Assembly (NCBI GenBank): GCA_001603905.1
Contig: LVAE01000006.1
Coordinates: forward strand, 1 to 43,006
From: Fibrobacterales bacterium Fibro_02
Lineage (GTDB): Bacteria; Fibrobacterota; Fibrobacteria; Fibrobacterales; Fibrobacteraceae
Length of the DNA: 43,006 nt
Direction of reading: 5' to 3'
The position numbers and the translations under genes were made by a program. The notes beneath the pieces are model-generated. The model saw nothing but the letters and a program-made list of their open reading frames with translations, made no database searches and was not told the origin of the DNA. This document shows, in pieces, positions 7,724 to 15,482 of the stretch (positions within the stretch are counted from its first letter, which is position 1; each line of letters begins with the position of its first letter).

Positions 7724-8401
7724 GTGGGTAAAATAATCCGCTGTTCAATAGATATCGCGATGACGGTCGCGACGCTCGTGCTGATGGGCGGCAATTATTT
7801 CTTTGAATCGACTGCCGTTCACGAGATTCTGGGCGTGGTGCTGCTTGTTTTGTGGGCGGTGCATATCACGCTGAACCGGCGTTTTTTCCTTTCGCTGTTC
7901 AAGGGCCGCTACAACGTATTCCGCTTCTTGCAGGCGGTTGTGAATTGCGGGATTCTTCTGTGCGCAATTTTCCTGATGGTGAGCGGAATCATGCTTTCGA
8001 ACCACGTGTTCGCCTGGCTCGGGATTGAATCGGGCGCAAATTTTGCCCGCACGGCGCACCTGCTCGCTAGCCACTGGTATTACGTGTTCATGTCGCTCCA
8101 CATCGGGCTGCATGTGAGCCTGATTGCAAACCGCTTGGGACTTGCGGGCGCTTTCAAGTCAAAGGCGGCGCTTATCGCAACTCGCGTGGTTGCCGCTATC
8201 GTGGCGGGTTACGGAATTTACGCTTTCGCGATTCGCGGACTCTGGAAATACATGTTCCTGCAGCAGCCGTTTTTCTTCTTTGACGCGGAACGCGGTTACG
8301 CACTATTTTTCGCGGACTATATCGCCATCGTCGTGCTGTTCGCTGTTGCAGTGCATCTCTTTAATGCAATAATTTCAACCCGACAATCCCGGATAAGATA
8401 A
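7724..8401 (+). CDS. DUF4405 membrane protein, cytochrome b561-like
   Basis: The product is an integral inner-membrane protein of about 225 residues with around six hydrophobic helices. Histidines lie in pairs on several helices (motifs AVHEILG, AVHIT, AHLLASHW, SLHIGLHV), as expected if the bundle holds b-type haem; haem binding is inferred. The DUF4405 family is often found near redox proteins. The frame is open from a TTG at 7688, but AGGA about 10 nt before the GTG at 7724 makes the latter more likely. It lies 39 nt after the flavin-reductase-like gene. Its last 41 bp overlap, in the opposite direction, the end of the truncated SMR gene. It could carry electrons across the membrane to the exported flavodoxin domain. 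Confidence 0.72.
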   Translation: MGKIIRCSIDIAMTVATLVLMGGNYFFESTAVHEILGVVLLVLWAVHITLNRRFFLSLFKGRYNVFRFLQAVVNCGILLCAIFLMVSGIMLSNHVFAWLGIESGANFARTAHLLASHWYYVFMSLHIGLHVSLIANRLGLAGAFKSKAALIATRVVAAIVAGYGIYAFAIRGLWKYMFLQQPFFFFDAERGYALFFADYIAIVVLFAVAVHLFNAIISTRQSRIR

Positions 8402-8621
8402 GCAAAACGCAAATGGCTTTCGGGATAGAGAAATGCTCCTGAAATAGATAAACGCCCAGGGCGAAAGTTCCCACCGTGCCTAGTCCTGTCCATATCGCGT
8501 AGGCGGTGCCGAGCGGCAGTTTCTTTACGGCGAGCGACAAAAATACGGCGCTCAAAAGGAAACCGATTACCGTGATGACTGAAGGGACTGCTTTGGAAAA
8601 GCCCTGAATCTTTATCTTCAA
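8361..8621 (-). pseudogene. 5'-truncated small multidrug resistance (SMR/EmrE-like) transporter
   Basis: The 86 residues match SMR proteins from the end of helix 1 onward, with the hallmark LPLGTAYAIWTGLGTVGT and the C-terminal GIVGLKLL. Normal SMR proteins have about 105-110 residues. The first transmembrane helix with the essential membrane glutamate (E14 in EmrE) is missing here. The frame continues upstream of the TTG at 8621, but the translated residues do not look like an SMR helix and no other frame restores it. No good ribosome-binding site is seen. The gene is therefore probably a remnant. An unusual short functional form is possible but unlikely without the glutamate. Its 3' end overlaps the DUF4405 gene. 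Confidence 0.65.
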
Positions 8622-8734
8622 AGACCTAACGATAAAGAATGCGTGTTCCCCTGTTACCCGGTGGCAGCAGGGCGCGGTTCAAATTATGGAACAAAGATAG
8701 TTATTCCGCAAAAAAAATTCTATCTTATTCAGCG

Positions 8735-9160
8735 ATGAGGTCCGTTAAACAAAATGTTTCTTCGATGATTGCGGTCGCGTTGTTCGCGATTCTTGCTGCC
8801 GTTGTCGAAGGTTCTTTTGTTTACGATTACGGGACCGAAATGGGGCGGGCTTCGGAATATGGCAAGGTCTCCGCCGACAAAGTGCATGCCGAAAGTCCGC
8901 TGTTCCTGTTGCGGGAATCGACTGCCGAGGCCATGCAGTTTACACGCAGGTCGGGCCAGCAGGTTTCATTGCGGCCATCGCGAAGCGGTAGCCTTCAAGG
9001 CTATGGCGGACGCAGTTCGGCAACGTTCAAGCAGGCTACTCCATTTCCGACTAAGATCGCGCGGCCAACTGTTTGCGCCCAATGCGGCTTCCCTTTGCCG
9101 CTAGTTTATCAGAAATCAAAAGAGTATTACGTTTATACGCTAGAGCGAATGCTCTGTTAG
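8735..9160 (+). CDS. Hypothetical protein with N-terminal signal/anchor helix
   Basis: I do not recognise this 141-residue protein. Residues 10-25 form one hydrophobic helix followed by FVYDYGTEMGRASEYG, consistent with a signal peptide or membrane anchor. The second half is basic and serine-rich, then ends with a cysteine pair in VCAQCGFPLP. The C-terminal part looks less protein-like than the first half, so a frameshift near 8940 is possible. The ATG at 8735 has no Shine-Dalgarno sequence, but TATCTT at 8721-8726 lies 8 nt upstream, the leaderless pattern seen elsewhere in the window. It adjoins the truncated SMR gene in a decayed-looking patch. Confidence 0.4.
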   Translation: MRSVKQNVSSMIAVALFAILAAVVEGSFVYDYGTEMGRASEYGKVSADKVHAESPLFLLRESTAEAMQFTRRSGQQVSLRPSRSGSLQGYGGRSSATFKQATPFPTKIARPTVCAQCGFPLPLVYQKSKEYYVYTLERMLC

Positions 9161-9253
9161 CAAGTTCTTTCTCCGAACACTCAGTCACAGGTAAATTGCC
9201 GCGGCCCCTGCCGGGGTGCGCGACATCATTCATTTTAAAAAAAGAGAAAGAAC

Positions 9254-9655
9254 ATGGAAAACATTTCCAAGATGGAGATGGCTAACGCCCTCTTCAACAA
9301 GCCCTATATCAAGACCGAAAAGAAGTTTTTCGGTTTCAAAACCAATGTCACCTACACTAAGACGAATTCGCCCGTAGTGGGAACTTGCCTGGACTACAGC
9401 CCTACGGAGGGCCAAAAGGTCAAGGAAATTGTCGAGGCTTCTCCAAGCGCCTTGGATGCGGTCGTTCAAAAAAATGGCCATCCGAAAACGGGCGACAACG
9501 GGAACTTCCGCCTGAATCTCTGCTATTCGCAGGACCGTGAATTTGCGGCACTGCATCTGCAGCAGTTCTCGGGATTCGAGTACCATACCGTAGGTGAAAT
9601 CCGTTTTGCCGAAGGCGACGAGGCGCATAAACTTCTCGCCATTTTCGTGAAATAA
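9254..9655 (+). CDS. Hypothetical cytoplasmic protein
   Basis: This is a 133-residue soluble protein with no signal peptide and no family I recognise. Composition and codon use look normal. A purine-rich GAGAAAG lies 5 nt before the ATG. The C-terminal half has a pattern of alternating hydrophobic residues suggestive of beta strands (FAALHLQQFSGFEYHTVGEIRF). The gene stands alone between the 141-residue orphan and a strong terminator, so it may be a single-gene transcript. The 93 bases before it hold a short GC-rich inverted repeat around 9203-9215 and no other recognisable signal. Confidence 0.6.
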   Translation: MENISKMEMANALFNKPYIKTEKKFFGFKTNVTYTKTNSPVVGTCLDYSPTEGQKVKEIVEASPSALDAVVQKNGHPKTGDNGNFRLNLCYSQDREFAALHLQQFSGFEYHTVGEIRFAEGDEAHKLLAIFVK

Positions 9656-9671
9656 ACGGACGTATCGTCAA

Positions 9672-9701
9672 AAGGCCCCCTCGGAAAAACGAGGGGGCCT
9701 T
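9672..9701. terminator. Bidirectional intrinsic terminator
   Basis: A perfect 10-bp GC-rich stem (9674-9683 with 9690-9699) and a 6-nt loop are flanked by A-rich sequence on the left and TT on the right. The left flank gives TTTT after the stem in the minus direction. It lies between the convergent ends of the orphan gene (9655) and tatC (9784) and probably serves both. Confidence 0.85.
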
Positions 9702-9783
9702 GATGTTCAATTATATAAAATTTGGGGAATTGTCTAGATAGACAGGTTCGGGGAACGTCCAAGGAAGGGCTAAATTTCAAAAA

Positions 9784-10584
9784 TTATTTAGTAGGAAAAT
9801 TATTTTTCTGCTGGATAATTTTCGTAACATCCGTTTTTGTAATTGGTTTGGCTCGATGAGCCGGGGAACGCCCATGAAAGCGCCTGGCCGCCAAGAGTCC
9901 TGCTTCAAATAGCAGGTAAGTCGGTGCGCCCAGAAGTAGTTGGCTTATGATGTCGGGTGGAGTAAGGAATGCGGCGAACAGCAGGATTGCCACCACCACG
10001 TAGGGGCGCTTGCTGCAGACGGTTTCGTAATTCACGATATCCGCACGGATAAACGCGTAGGTCACCAACGGGAACTGGAACATACATCCGAATGCAAGCG
10101 AAAGCCAAAGTGCGAGTGTTACCAAGTTAGAGATGCCAAATACGGGCTGTAGGGTCGTGCTTGCAAAACTCATGCCGAACTGCACAATCAGCGGGAAGCA
10201 GACGATTAGGCAGAACGCGACACCCGCGATAAAGAGCATGCTAGTCAGCGCCACGATGGAGCGGATGAAGCGTTTCTCGTTGTCGTATAGGGCGGGAAGC
10301 ACGAACTGCCACATGTTCCAGGCGATGTAGGGCGAAAACAGCACGCAGTCCAGCAGTGCAGAAATCTTGAGCTGCAGCAGGAACACTTCCATCGGGGAAA
10401 AGTAATGGAGCGTGACGCCGCCCTGCAGGGCAATTTGTTCACAGAACCAGTCCAGAACGTAGGGCGAAACAAGGAAAAGGGGCACGATGCCGATGGCAAG
10501 GGCGACAATAGAACGCAAAAGCGCCCGTCGGAGCGCTTCCAGATGCGAAATCAGCGTAGCTTCTTGATCCTGTTTGGAGGACAT
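9784..10584 (-). CDS. tatC: Sec-independent protein translocase subunit TatC
   Basis: TatC is the inner-membrane receptor of the twin-arginine pathway that exports folded proteins. The 266-residue product has six hydrophobic helices and the family's key segments: an N-terminal SHLEALRRALLRS, then FSPMEVFLLQLKIS, then SPYIAWNMWQFVLPALYDNEKR with the conserved proline and glutamate region. Length is normal. The ATG at 10584 overlaps the tatA stop by one base, so the two are translationally coupled. No tatB is present in this window; FCB-group genomes often have a TatA-TatC system only. The shared terminator at 9672-9701 ends the operon. Confidence 0.95.
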   Translation of the reverse strand: MSSKQDQEATLISHLEALRRALLRSIVALAIGIVPLFLVSPYVLDWFCEQIALQGGVTLHYFSPMEVFLLQLKISALLDCVLFSPYIAWNMWQFVLPALYDNEKRFIRSIVALTSMLFIAGVAFCLIVCFPLIVQFGMSFASTTLQPVFGISNLVTLALWLSLAFGCMFQFPLVTYAFIRADIVNYETVCSKRPYVVVAILLFAAFLTPPDIISQLLLGAPTYLLFEAGLLAARRFHGRSPAHRAKPITKTDVTKIIQQKNNFPTK

Positions 10585-10787
10585 TAGCCTTTCTTTTCTT
10601 CTGCCTCGGCGGCTTTTTCCACAGTCTTCTGCAGGTCTTCGGCTTCTTCCTTCAGGGCGTCTTTCGCCTTCTTGTACTCGTTCTGGGCTTTGCCTAAAGA
10701 GCGAGCAAGTTCAGGAATGCGCTTTGCTCCGAACAAAAGGAGCACCACGACCACAATCAGGATTATTTCTGGAATTCCAATGGACAT
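10584..10787 (-). CDS. tatA: Sec-independent protein translocase subunit TatA/E
   Basis: The 67-residue product has one N-terminal transmembrane helix after the motif GIPEIILI, the conserved hinge FGAKRIPELARSLGKA, and a charged amphipathic and acidic/lysine tail. This is the classic TatA architecture; it oligomerises to form the translocation site used with TatC. An AGG motif lies 7-8 nt before the ATG. A TATATT element 23-28 nt upstream of the start (10815-10810) is a likely promoter. TatA and TatE cannot be told apart by sequence alone; lone copies next to tatC are normally TatA. Confidence 0.93.
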   Translation of the reverse strand: MSIGIPEIILIVVVVLLLFGAKRIPELARSLGKAQNEYKKAKDALKEEAEDLQKTVEKAAEAEEKKG

Positions 10788-10809
10788 TTTTTACCTGCCT
10801 TTTCCTAGA

Positions 10810-10835
10810 AATATAACATAATTTCTTTGTATATT
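10810..10835. promoter_or_regulatory. Divergent -10 elements for tatA and the FMN reductase
   Basis: TATATT reads leftward at 10815-10810 toward tatA and rightward at 10830-10835 toward the FMN reductase gene. Each would give a short leader of about 15-20 nt with a ribosome-binding site. The hexamer matches other upstream elements in this window. The -35 regions would overlap the opposite promoter, so the two may compete. Confidence 0.45.
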
Positions 10836-10861
10836 TTAGGCAAAAGACAAAGGAGTTTATG

Positions 10862-11443
10862 ATGAAGGTCATTTTATTCAACGGTAGTCGTCGCGAAAAG
10901 GGTTGCACCTACACGGCGCTGAACCTGGTGGCTGGCGAACTCGAGGCCGCTGGCATCGAGACGGAAATCTTCTTTGTGGGTGGTCGCGTGCTGAAGGGCG
11001 AAACCGACGCCGTGGTTCACGAAGCCAAGGAAATCCTTAAAACGGCCGACGCCGTCGTTTACGGCTCTCCGGTGTACTACGCATCCCCGAGTGGCGAGAT
11101 GCTGATGTTCCTGGACAGGCTTTACGGCATTGCCGAAGCGGAACTGCTCTTTAAGCCCGCCGCAACGGTTGCCTCTGCCCGCCGTGCCGGCACTACCGCA
11201 ACGCTCGACGCCCTGAACAAGTACCCCACCTTTGCGCAACAGCCCTTGGTGACATCTCGCTATTGGAACATGGTTCACGGTTCCAGCCCGGAAGATGTGC
11301 TGAAGGACGATGAGGGTGTGCAGATTATGAAGGAACTGGGCCGCAACATGGCGTGGATCCTGAAGAGCATCGAAGCGGGCAAGAAGGCGGGTGTCGTGCA
11401 GCCCGTTGCCGAAAAGAAAATCTTCACGAACTTTATACGATAG
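10862..11443 (+). CDS. NADPH-dependent FMN reductase / flavodoxin-family oxidoreductase
   Basis: This is a 193-residue flavodoxin-fold protein of the NADPH-dependent FMN reductase (iron-sulfur flavoprotein-like) group. The phosphate-binding loop NGSRREKGCTYTAL lies at residues 6-19, and the flavin-contacting loop GSPVYYASPSGEM at about 75-87. No signal peptide is present, so it is cytoplasmic. Two adjacent ATG codons exist; AAGGAG is 3 nt from the first and 6 nt from the second, favouring the second (10862). It probably supplies reduced flavin or reduces quinone- or metal-type substrates; the substrate is unknown. The next gene starts 13 nt downstream and is likely co-transcribed. Confidence 0.85.
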   Translation: MKVILFNGSRREKGCTYTALNLVAGELEAAGIETEIFFVGGRVLKGETDAVVHEAKEILKTADAVVYGSPVYYASPSGEMLMFLDRLYGIAEAELLFKPAATVASARRAGTTATLDALNKYPTFAQQPLVTSRYWNMVHGSSPEDVLKDDEGVQIMKELGRNMAWILKSIEAGKKAGVVQPVAEKKIFTNFIR

Positions 11444-11456
11444 AGGGAAGATTCGC

Positions 11457-12542
11457 TTGCGTTTTAGAAAGAATAAAAAACTCATGATTACGGCGATTAT
11501 CTTATCTGTACTTTTTATTTTGGGAGACGTGGGCGTGTTGTTCTTATCGCAGGCGAGCTTCGGCCATATTCCGCAAGGCAAGCGCCTTGAACGCATCAAG
11601 CAGTCGCCGAATTACGACGGCAAACAGTTCGTGAACGAGGTCGAGACCGTCACCATGACGGGCGACAGGAGCGTATTTGCCGTGTGGAAGGATTTCCTGT
11701 TCGGTGACAAGAGTCAGACCGTTCCCGATACCGCATTGAACGTGCTCAAGACCGACCTGAAGTCACTACCGCAGGACCGCGATTGGATTGTGTGGTTCGG
11801 ACATTCCTCGTACCTGCTTAATTTATCTGGAAAGAAGGTGTTGGTGGACCCGGTTTTTTACCAGGGCTCGCCGGTGAGTTTCGTGAACAAGATGTTCAAG
11901 GGAACGGACGTCTACAAGCCCGCCGACATGCCGGATATTGACTACCTAGTGATTTCGCACGACCATTGGGACCACTTGGATTACCGGGTGGTGACGGAAC
12001 TGGAACCTCGCGTAAAGCGCGTGGTGACTGGCCTCGGCGTGGGCGAGCATTTTGAATACTGGAAATATCCCGTCGAAAAACTTACCGAACTTGACTGGTG
12101 GGAATTTGCCGACTTGGGTGATGGCTTTAGCGTGACGGCGACTCCGGCAAGGCATTTTTCGGGTCGCGATCTTCACCAGAACAAGACTCTGTGGGCGTCG
12201 TTCGCGTTCAAGTCTCCCAAGCGCACCGTTTGGATTGGCGGTGATTCGGGTTACGGTCCGCACTTCGAGAAAATCGGAAAGAAATTTACCGACATCGATT
12301 TGGCGATTCTTGAAAACGGGCAGTACGATAAGGACTGGTCGCTCATCCACACCATGCCGGAATACCTGGGCAAGGAAATGGTGGAACTCGGCGCGAACCG
12401 CTACATGACGGTTCACCATTCCAAGTTCTGCCTGAGCAAGCATTCGTACACGGAACCGCTGGAAAATGCGAAACGTGCCGCCCAGGAATCGGGCAAGCCC
12501 GTGCTTATGCCGCAAATGGGCGAAGTCGTGTATTTGGAATAA
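11457..12542 (+). CDS. Membrane-anchored metallo-beta-lactamase-fold hydrolase (UlaG/NAPE-PLD-like)
   Basis: The roughly 361-residue protein has one N-terminal transmembrane helix (about 10-30) and an MBL-fold catalytic domain. The zinc motif SHDHWDHLD is intact. Further ligands are likely at the histidine in TPARHFSGRD, the aspartate in WIGGDSGYG and the histidine in TVHHSKF. The pattern WFGHSSYLLNLSGKKVLVDPVF is typical of the UlaG / NAPE-hydrolysing phospholipase D-like branch. Substrates in that branch include phospholipids and lactones, so none is assigned. The frame opens inside the previous gene, but AGGGAAG 7 nt before a TTG at 11457 suggests that start; an ATG at 11484 is an alternative. 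It probably acts outside or at the membrane face. Confidence 0.82.
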   Translation: MRFRKNKKLMITAIILSVLFILGDVGVLFLSQASFGHIPQGKRLERIKQSPNYDGKQFVNEVETVTMTGDRSVFAVWKDFLFGDKSQTVPDTALNVLKTDLKSLPQDRDWIVWFGHSSYLLNLSGKKVLVDPVFYQGSPVSFVNKMFKGTDVYKPADMPDIDYLVISHDHWDHLDYRVVTELEPRVKRVVTGLGVGEHFEYWKYPVEKLTELDWWEFADLGDGFSVTATPARHFSGRDLHQNKTLWASFAFKSPKRTVWIGGDSGYGPHFEKIGKKFTDIDLAILENGQYDKDWSLIHTMPEYLGKEMVELGANRYMTVHHSKFCLSKHSYTEPLENAKRAAQESGKPVLMPQMGEVVYLE

Positions 12543-12592
12543 ACCTACGGCTTCGCAAGGATAGCTTGTGAATTGAAACAGTCTGGTAGGCG

Positions 12593-13705
12593 TTACGATG
12601 CGTCGATGTCTGCTGCAATATGCAGGTCGTAATCGGGGTAGGCTTCGCTGATTTCCTTGTGGAGTATGTCCAGACCTTCTTGAGGCTTGATTTCGAAGTT
12701 CATGACCACGTCAAAACGAATAGCCTTTTCTTCAAGGTTCACGTAGAAGCCGTGGAGTTGCAATGCCCAGGGATGTTCCTTTACCAATTTCAAGACGTTG
12801 CTGCGGATTTTGGCGGCTCCGTCATTCTTGGTATTGTGCGAATAAACTCCCACGCCTGTGAGAATCACACCGGTTTCCTTGAGTACGCGTGCTTGCACCT
12901 TGCGGGTGAGTTCGTCAACTTCTTCGACGGTCATGGTATCGGGGAGTTCCAGGTGTACAGAACCGAGAAACTTGTCTGGACCGTAATTGTTGAGAATGAC
13001 GTCGTAAGCGCCGCGGACTTGCGGTTCTTCGGTGAGTAGCGCCTTGATTTTTTTGACCAGGTCGCCGTCAGCGCGTTTGCCCAGAATGTCGTCCAGAGTT
13101 TCGATGAGCATGCCGATGCCCGACTTGATGATGAAAGCGGAAATCACAAGACCCACGTAGGCTTCAAGCGAAATGCCCGTGAGAATGAAGACGATGGCCG
13201 AGGCCAGCACCGAGAGGGAAAGGATGGCGTCGAACAGCGCGTCTGCACCCGATGCCACGAGCGCGCCCGAGTTCACGCGTTCGCCCTGTCGCTTTACGAA
13301 TTTACCGAGCACGAGTTTTACCACTACCGCCGAAGCGATAATCACTAGTGAAATCGTGGAATAGTCCGCTGCTTCGGGGTGGATGATTTTCTTGACCGAT
13401 TCTACCGCCGAGGTGCCGCCGGCGTAGAGTACGATTGCTGCGACCACCATCGCGCTCAGGTATTCGATTCGCCCGTAACCGAGCGGATGTTTTTTGTCGG
13501 GGAGCTTGTTCGAAAGTTTTGCACCCACAATCGTAATGACCGAAGACAGTGCATCGGAAAGGTTGTTCACTGCGTCAAGTGTCACGGCGATGGAGTTGGT
13601 TGCAAAGCCGACGAACGCCTTGAATGCCGACAGTACGATGTTTGCGGCGATGCCGATGATACTTGTCCGAACAATGACCTTTTGGCGGTTTTCCGATTCG
13701 TTCAT
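12593..13705 (-). CDS. Cation diffusion facilitator (CDF) family transporter
   Basis: The 370-residue CDF protein has six membrane helices in residues 15-205 and a cytoplasmic alpha-beta domain in about 210-300, the usual dimerising metal sensor. An extra C-terminal domain of about 70 residues follows. Site-A residues appear as D44-x3-N48 on helix 2 and D155-x3-D159 on helix 5. Zinc exporters often have H or D at these places, so the metal (Zn, Mn, Fe or other) cannot be decided. CDF proteins export divalent cations in exchange for protons. The gene begins 32 nt after the DUF3943 gene on the same strand and may share its transcript. An AGGAGT motif precedes the ATG. Confidence 0.92.
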   Translation of the reverse strand: MNESENRQKVIVRTSIIGIAANIVLSAFKAFVGFATNSIAVTLDAVNNLSDALSSVITIVGAKLSNKLPDKKHPLGYGRIEYLSAMVVAAIVLYAGGTSAVESVKKIIHPEAADYSTISLVIIASAVVVKLVLGKFVKRQGERVNSGALVASGADALFDAILSLSVLASAIVFILTGISLEAYVGLVISAFIIKSGIGMLIETLDDILGKRADGDLVKKIKALLTEEPQVRGAYDVILNNYGPDKFLGSVHLELPDTMTVEEVDELTRKVQARVLKETGVILTGVGVYSHNTKNDGAAKIRSNVLKLVKEHPWALQLHGFYVNLEEKAIRFDVVMNFEIKPQEGLDILHKEISEAYPDYDLHIAADIDAS

Positions 13706-13737
13706 ATAGACTCCTGTACTATAAAAAGAACTATTGA

Positions 13738-15309
13738 TTATTCACCGAGCAGGTGGAAATTCAGATACAAGGTGTAGGCGTGGATTTTGCGGGACATCGG
13801 TTCGGCAATGTCAGAAGAATAGGCGGCCATTTTTACATAGGTGTCGAAACGGTAGCCGATATCCATCCAACTCAATAACTTGTATTCGAGTGCGGTCTTG
13901 TTGAGCAGCAAGAAGTCCCAACCGGTCACGCCGTAATCGGGCGTGGTACCTTCAATCGTTTTCATGGCGTCGATGGTTGTCTTGCTGAAGAATTTCCACT
14001 TGTTCTTGTAGAGGGTTTCCAGGGTGAGGCTGTATTTCACGCCGGAATTGTACTGGTAGCTGTCTTTATCCGGATGATAGTCGGGGTTGAATTCCTGGAT
14101 GATGTCGTCGTAGCCCATGTCTGCTGAACCGAGCATAATCCAATAGAGTTGGTTGATGACGCGGAAACGTGTGCGTGGGGTAAGCCAGAGCGCGATGTCC
14201 ATTGCTCCGCCCAAAGACAGGGTACTGACGGTTGCGAGGTCGCCGTAAAAGGTGTCGTAGTCAAGGTTGATGGAAAAGTCCAGCCAGTGTCCACGTGCAT
14301 GAACGCCTCGGTTGATAAGCTTTCCCATGACGTCCAGTTGCAGCACTGCTCCTTCGAAGCCGCTTTCGCTCATGAATTCGGCCTGAAAATAATCAAAGGG
14401 GCGCTTTACTTTTGCGTAGGGCTTGCCGTATTCCAAGGAAACTGCAAGGAATCCGTGGCGGTCGTTCCATTCGGCATCAACTTCATCGGAATGCTTGCCG
14501 CCCATGCGGTAGACAGAGCCGAATCGCGATCCCATGCCTGTCGCAACGGCGAGTTCGATGGGAACCCATCCCGTGTAAAAGTCGCGATTGCCAAACGCTT
14601 TCCGTTGAACATATCCGGCAGGTTCAAGCACGAATGCGGCTAACTGTCTGTACCAGGGTGCGCCCGGCTTGTTGTAGGCTGCTCGTGAAAGTCTGTAGAG
14701 GGCTTCGCCGAACATGGAACCCGCGATCGATGTAGAAATAAGGTCGTTCGGGGCGGGATATTCCGTTTCGCAGAACATTTCCCAGGTGGAGCTGCCGAGT
14801 GCGGCAAATAGCAGGCTGCTGTAAAATCCGTAACCGCTGCCTCTTGCGGCGGCATAGTACATAGAACCTTGGTAAGGGTGACCGTAAAAGTTGATGGCCC
14901 AGTGATTATGATCCCATTTCCAGCCTTCGCGAAAGTTCCTTTTCCAGTAACTTGGACCCGTGTGCGCATAGTCTTTATCAAGGACATAATAATCCCATGC
15001 CCAAACGATCGCGTTTTGACCGAGAACTTCGGCTGATACGATTAATGGGTTTACGTGGGTGCCATAGAGGCTGTCCTTAGGCACGACAAGGGTGTCTTTT
15101 TCGCGTTCCATAATGACTGAATCGCCTAAAATGGCGGTGCGAAGAATCCTGGCCTCTTCGATGCTGAAAACAGCGTCTTCGTCCTTCAATTTTTCGCGGA
15201 TGCTGTCGGGTATGGCCGCAATTTTAACCGAGTCGATCTGCTGTGCAAATAGTGCTCCGCATAGAACGAGAATCGTTGCGAATAATTTTGAAAGGTGTCC
15301 GAATAGCAT
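13738..15309 (-). CDS. DUF3943 outer-membrane-associated protein
   Basis: The 523-residue protein has a signal peptide (about 1-22, ending LFAQ) and a DUF3943 region at about 70-240 marked by WKWDHNHWAINFYGHPYQGSMYYAAARGSGY and the following helical ALGSSTWEMFCETEYPAPNDLI. The C-terminal half (250-523) is rich in aromatic residues in alternating strand patterns, suggesting a beta-barrel-like or periplasmic beta structure. The function of DUF3943 is unknown; relatives are predicted outer-membrane or lipid-linked proteins. It is followed by the CDF transporter gene. No clear ribosome-binding site is seen at the ATG. Confidence 0.75.
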   Translation of the reverse strand: MLFGHLSKLFATILVLCGALFAQQIDSVKIAAIPDSIREKLKDEDAVFSIEEARILRTAILGDSVIMEREKDTLVVPKDSLYGTHVNPLIVSAEVLGQNAIVWAWDYYVLDKDYAHTGPSYWKRNFREGWKWDHNHWAINFYGHPYQGSMYYAAARGSGYGFYSSLLFAALGSSTWEMFCETEYPAPNDLISTSIAGSMFGEALYRLSRAAYNKPGAPWYRQLAAFVLEPAGYVQRKAFGNRDFYTGWVPIELAVATGMGSRFGSVYRMGGKHSDEVDAEWNDRHGFLAVSLEYGKPYAKVKRPFDYFQAEFMSESGFEGAVLQLDVMGKLINRGVHARGHWLDFSINLDYDTFYGDLATVSTLSLGGAMDIALWLTPRTRFRVINQLYWIMLGSADMGYDDIIQEFNPDYHPDKDSYQYNSGVKYSLTLETLYKNKWKFFSKTTIDAMKTIEGTTPDYGVTGWDFLLLNKTALEYKLLSWMDIGYRFDTYVKMAAYSSDIAEPMSRKIHAYTLYLNFHLLGE

Positions 15310-15402
15310 ATCCCATATCTAAAAAAGAGTTGACTTTGTTTCAAGGATGAGTTTTTGAATTTCCGATAAATTGCTTGTTTGACAAGATGATTTTTTCTTT
15401 GC

Positions 15403-15433
15403 AAAAAAGGACTTGTTCCGAAGAACAAATCCT
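15403..15433 (-). terminator. Intrinsic terminator after gatA with UUCG tetraloop
   Basis: On the minus strand an 11-bp stem (15433-15423 with 15418-15408, one U-G pair) is capped by TTCG and followed by TTTTTT. It lies 50 nt after the gatA stop, in the 173-base gap before the DUF3943 gene. UUCG loops are very stable, so this is a strong terminator and separates the two units. Confidence 0.85.
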
Positions 15434-15482
15434 GAAAAGGAATTGTATGATGGAGCCTGCGTTTGGGTGGCTCGTTGAAGTA

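Noticed and set aside
8676..8692. GGTTCAAAT resembling a tRNA T-arm
   Set aside because: The flanks do not pair into a T-stem or acceptor stem, so no tRNA or tRNA fragment is supported.
8640..8720. Possible guanidine or fluoride riboswitch before the SMR gene
   Set aside because: The region has a short CCCTG/CAGGG pairing but none of the conserved ykkC-type or crcB-type motifs, and the SMR gene is truncated.
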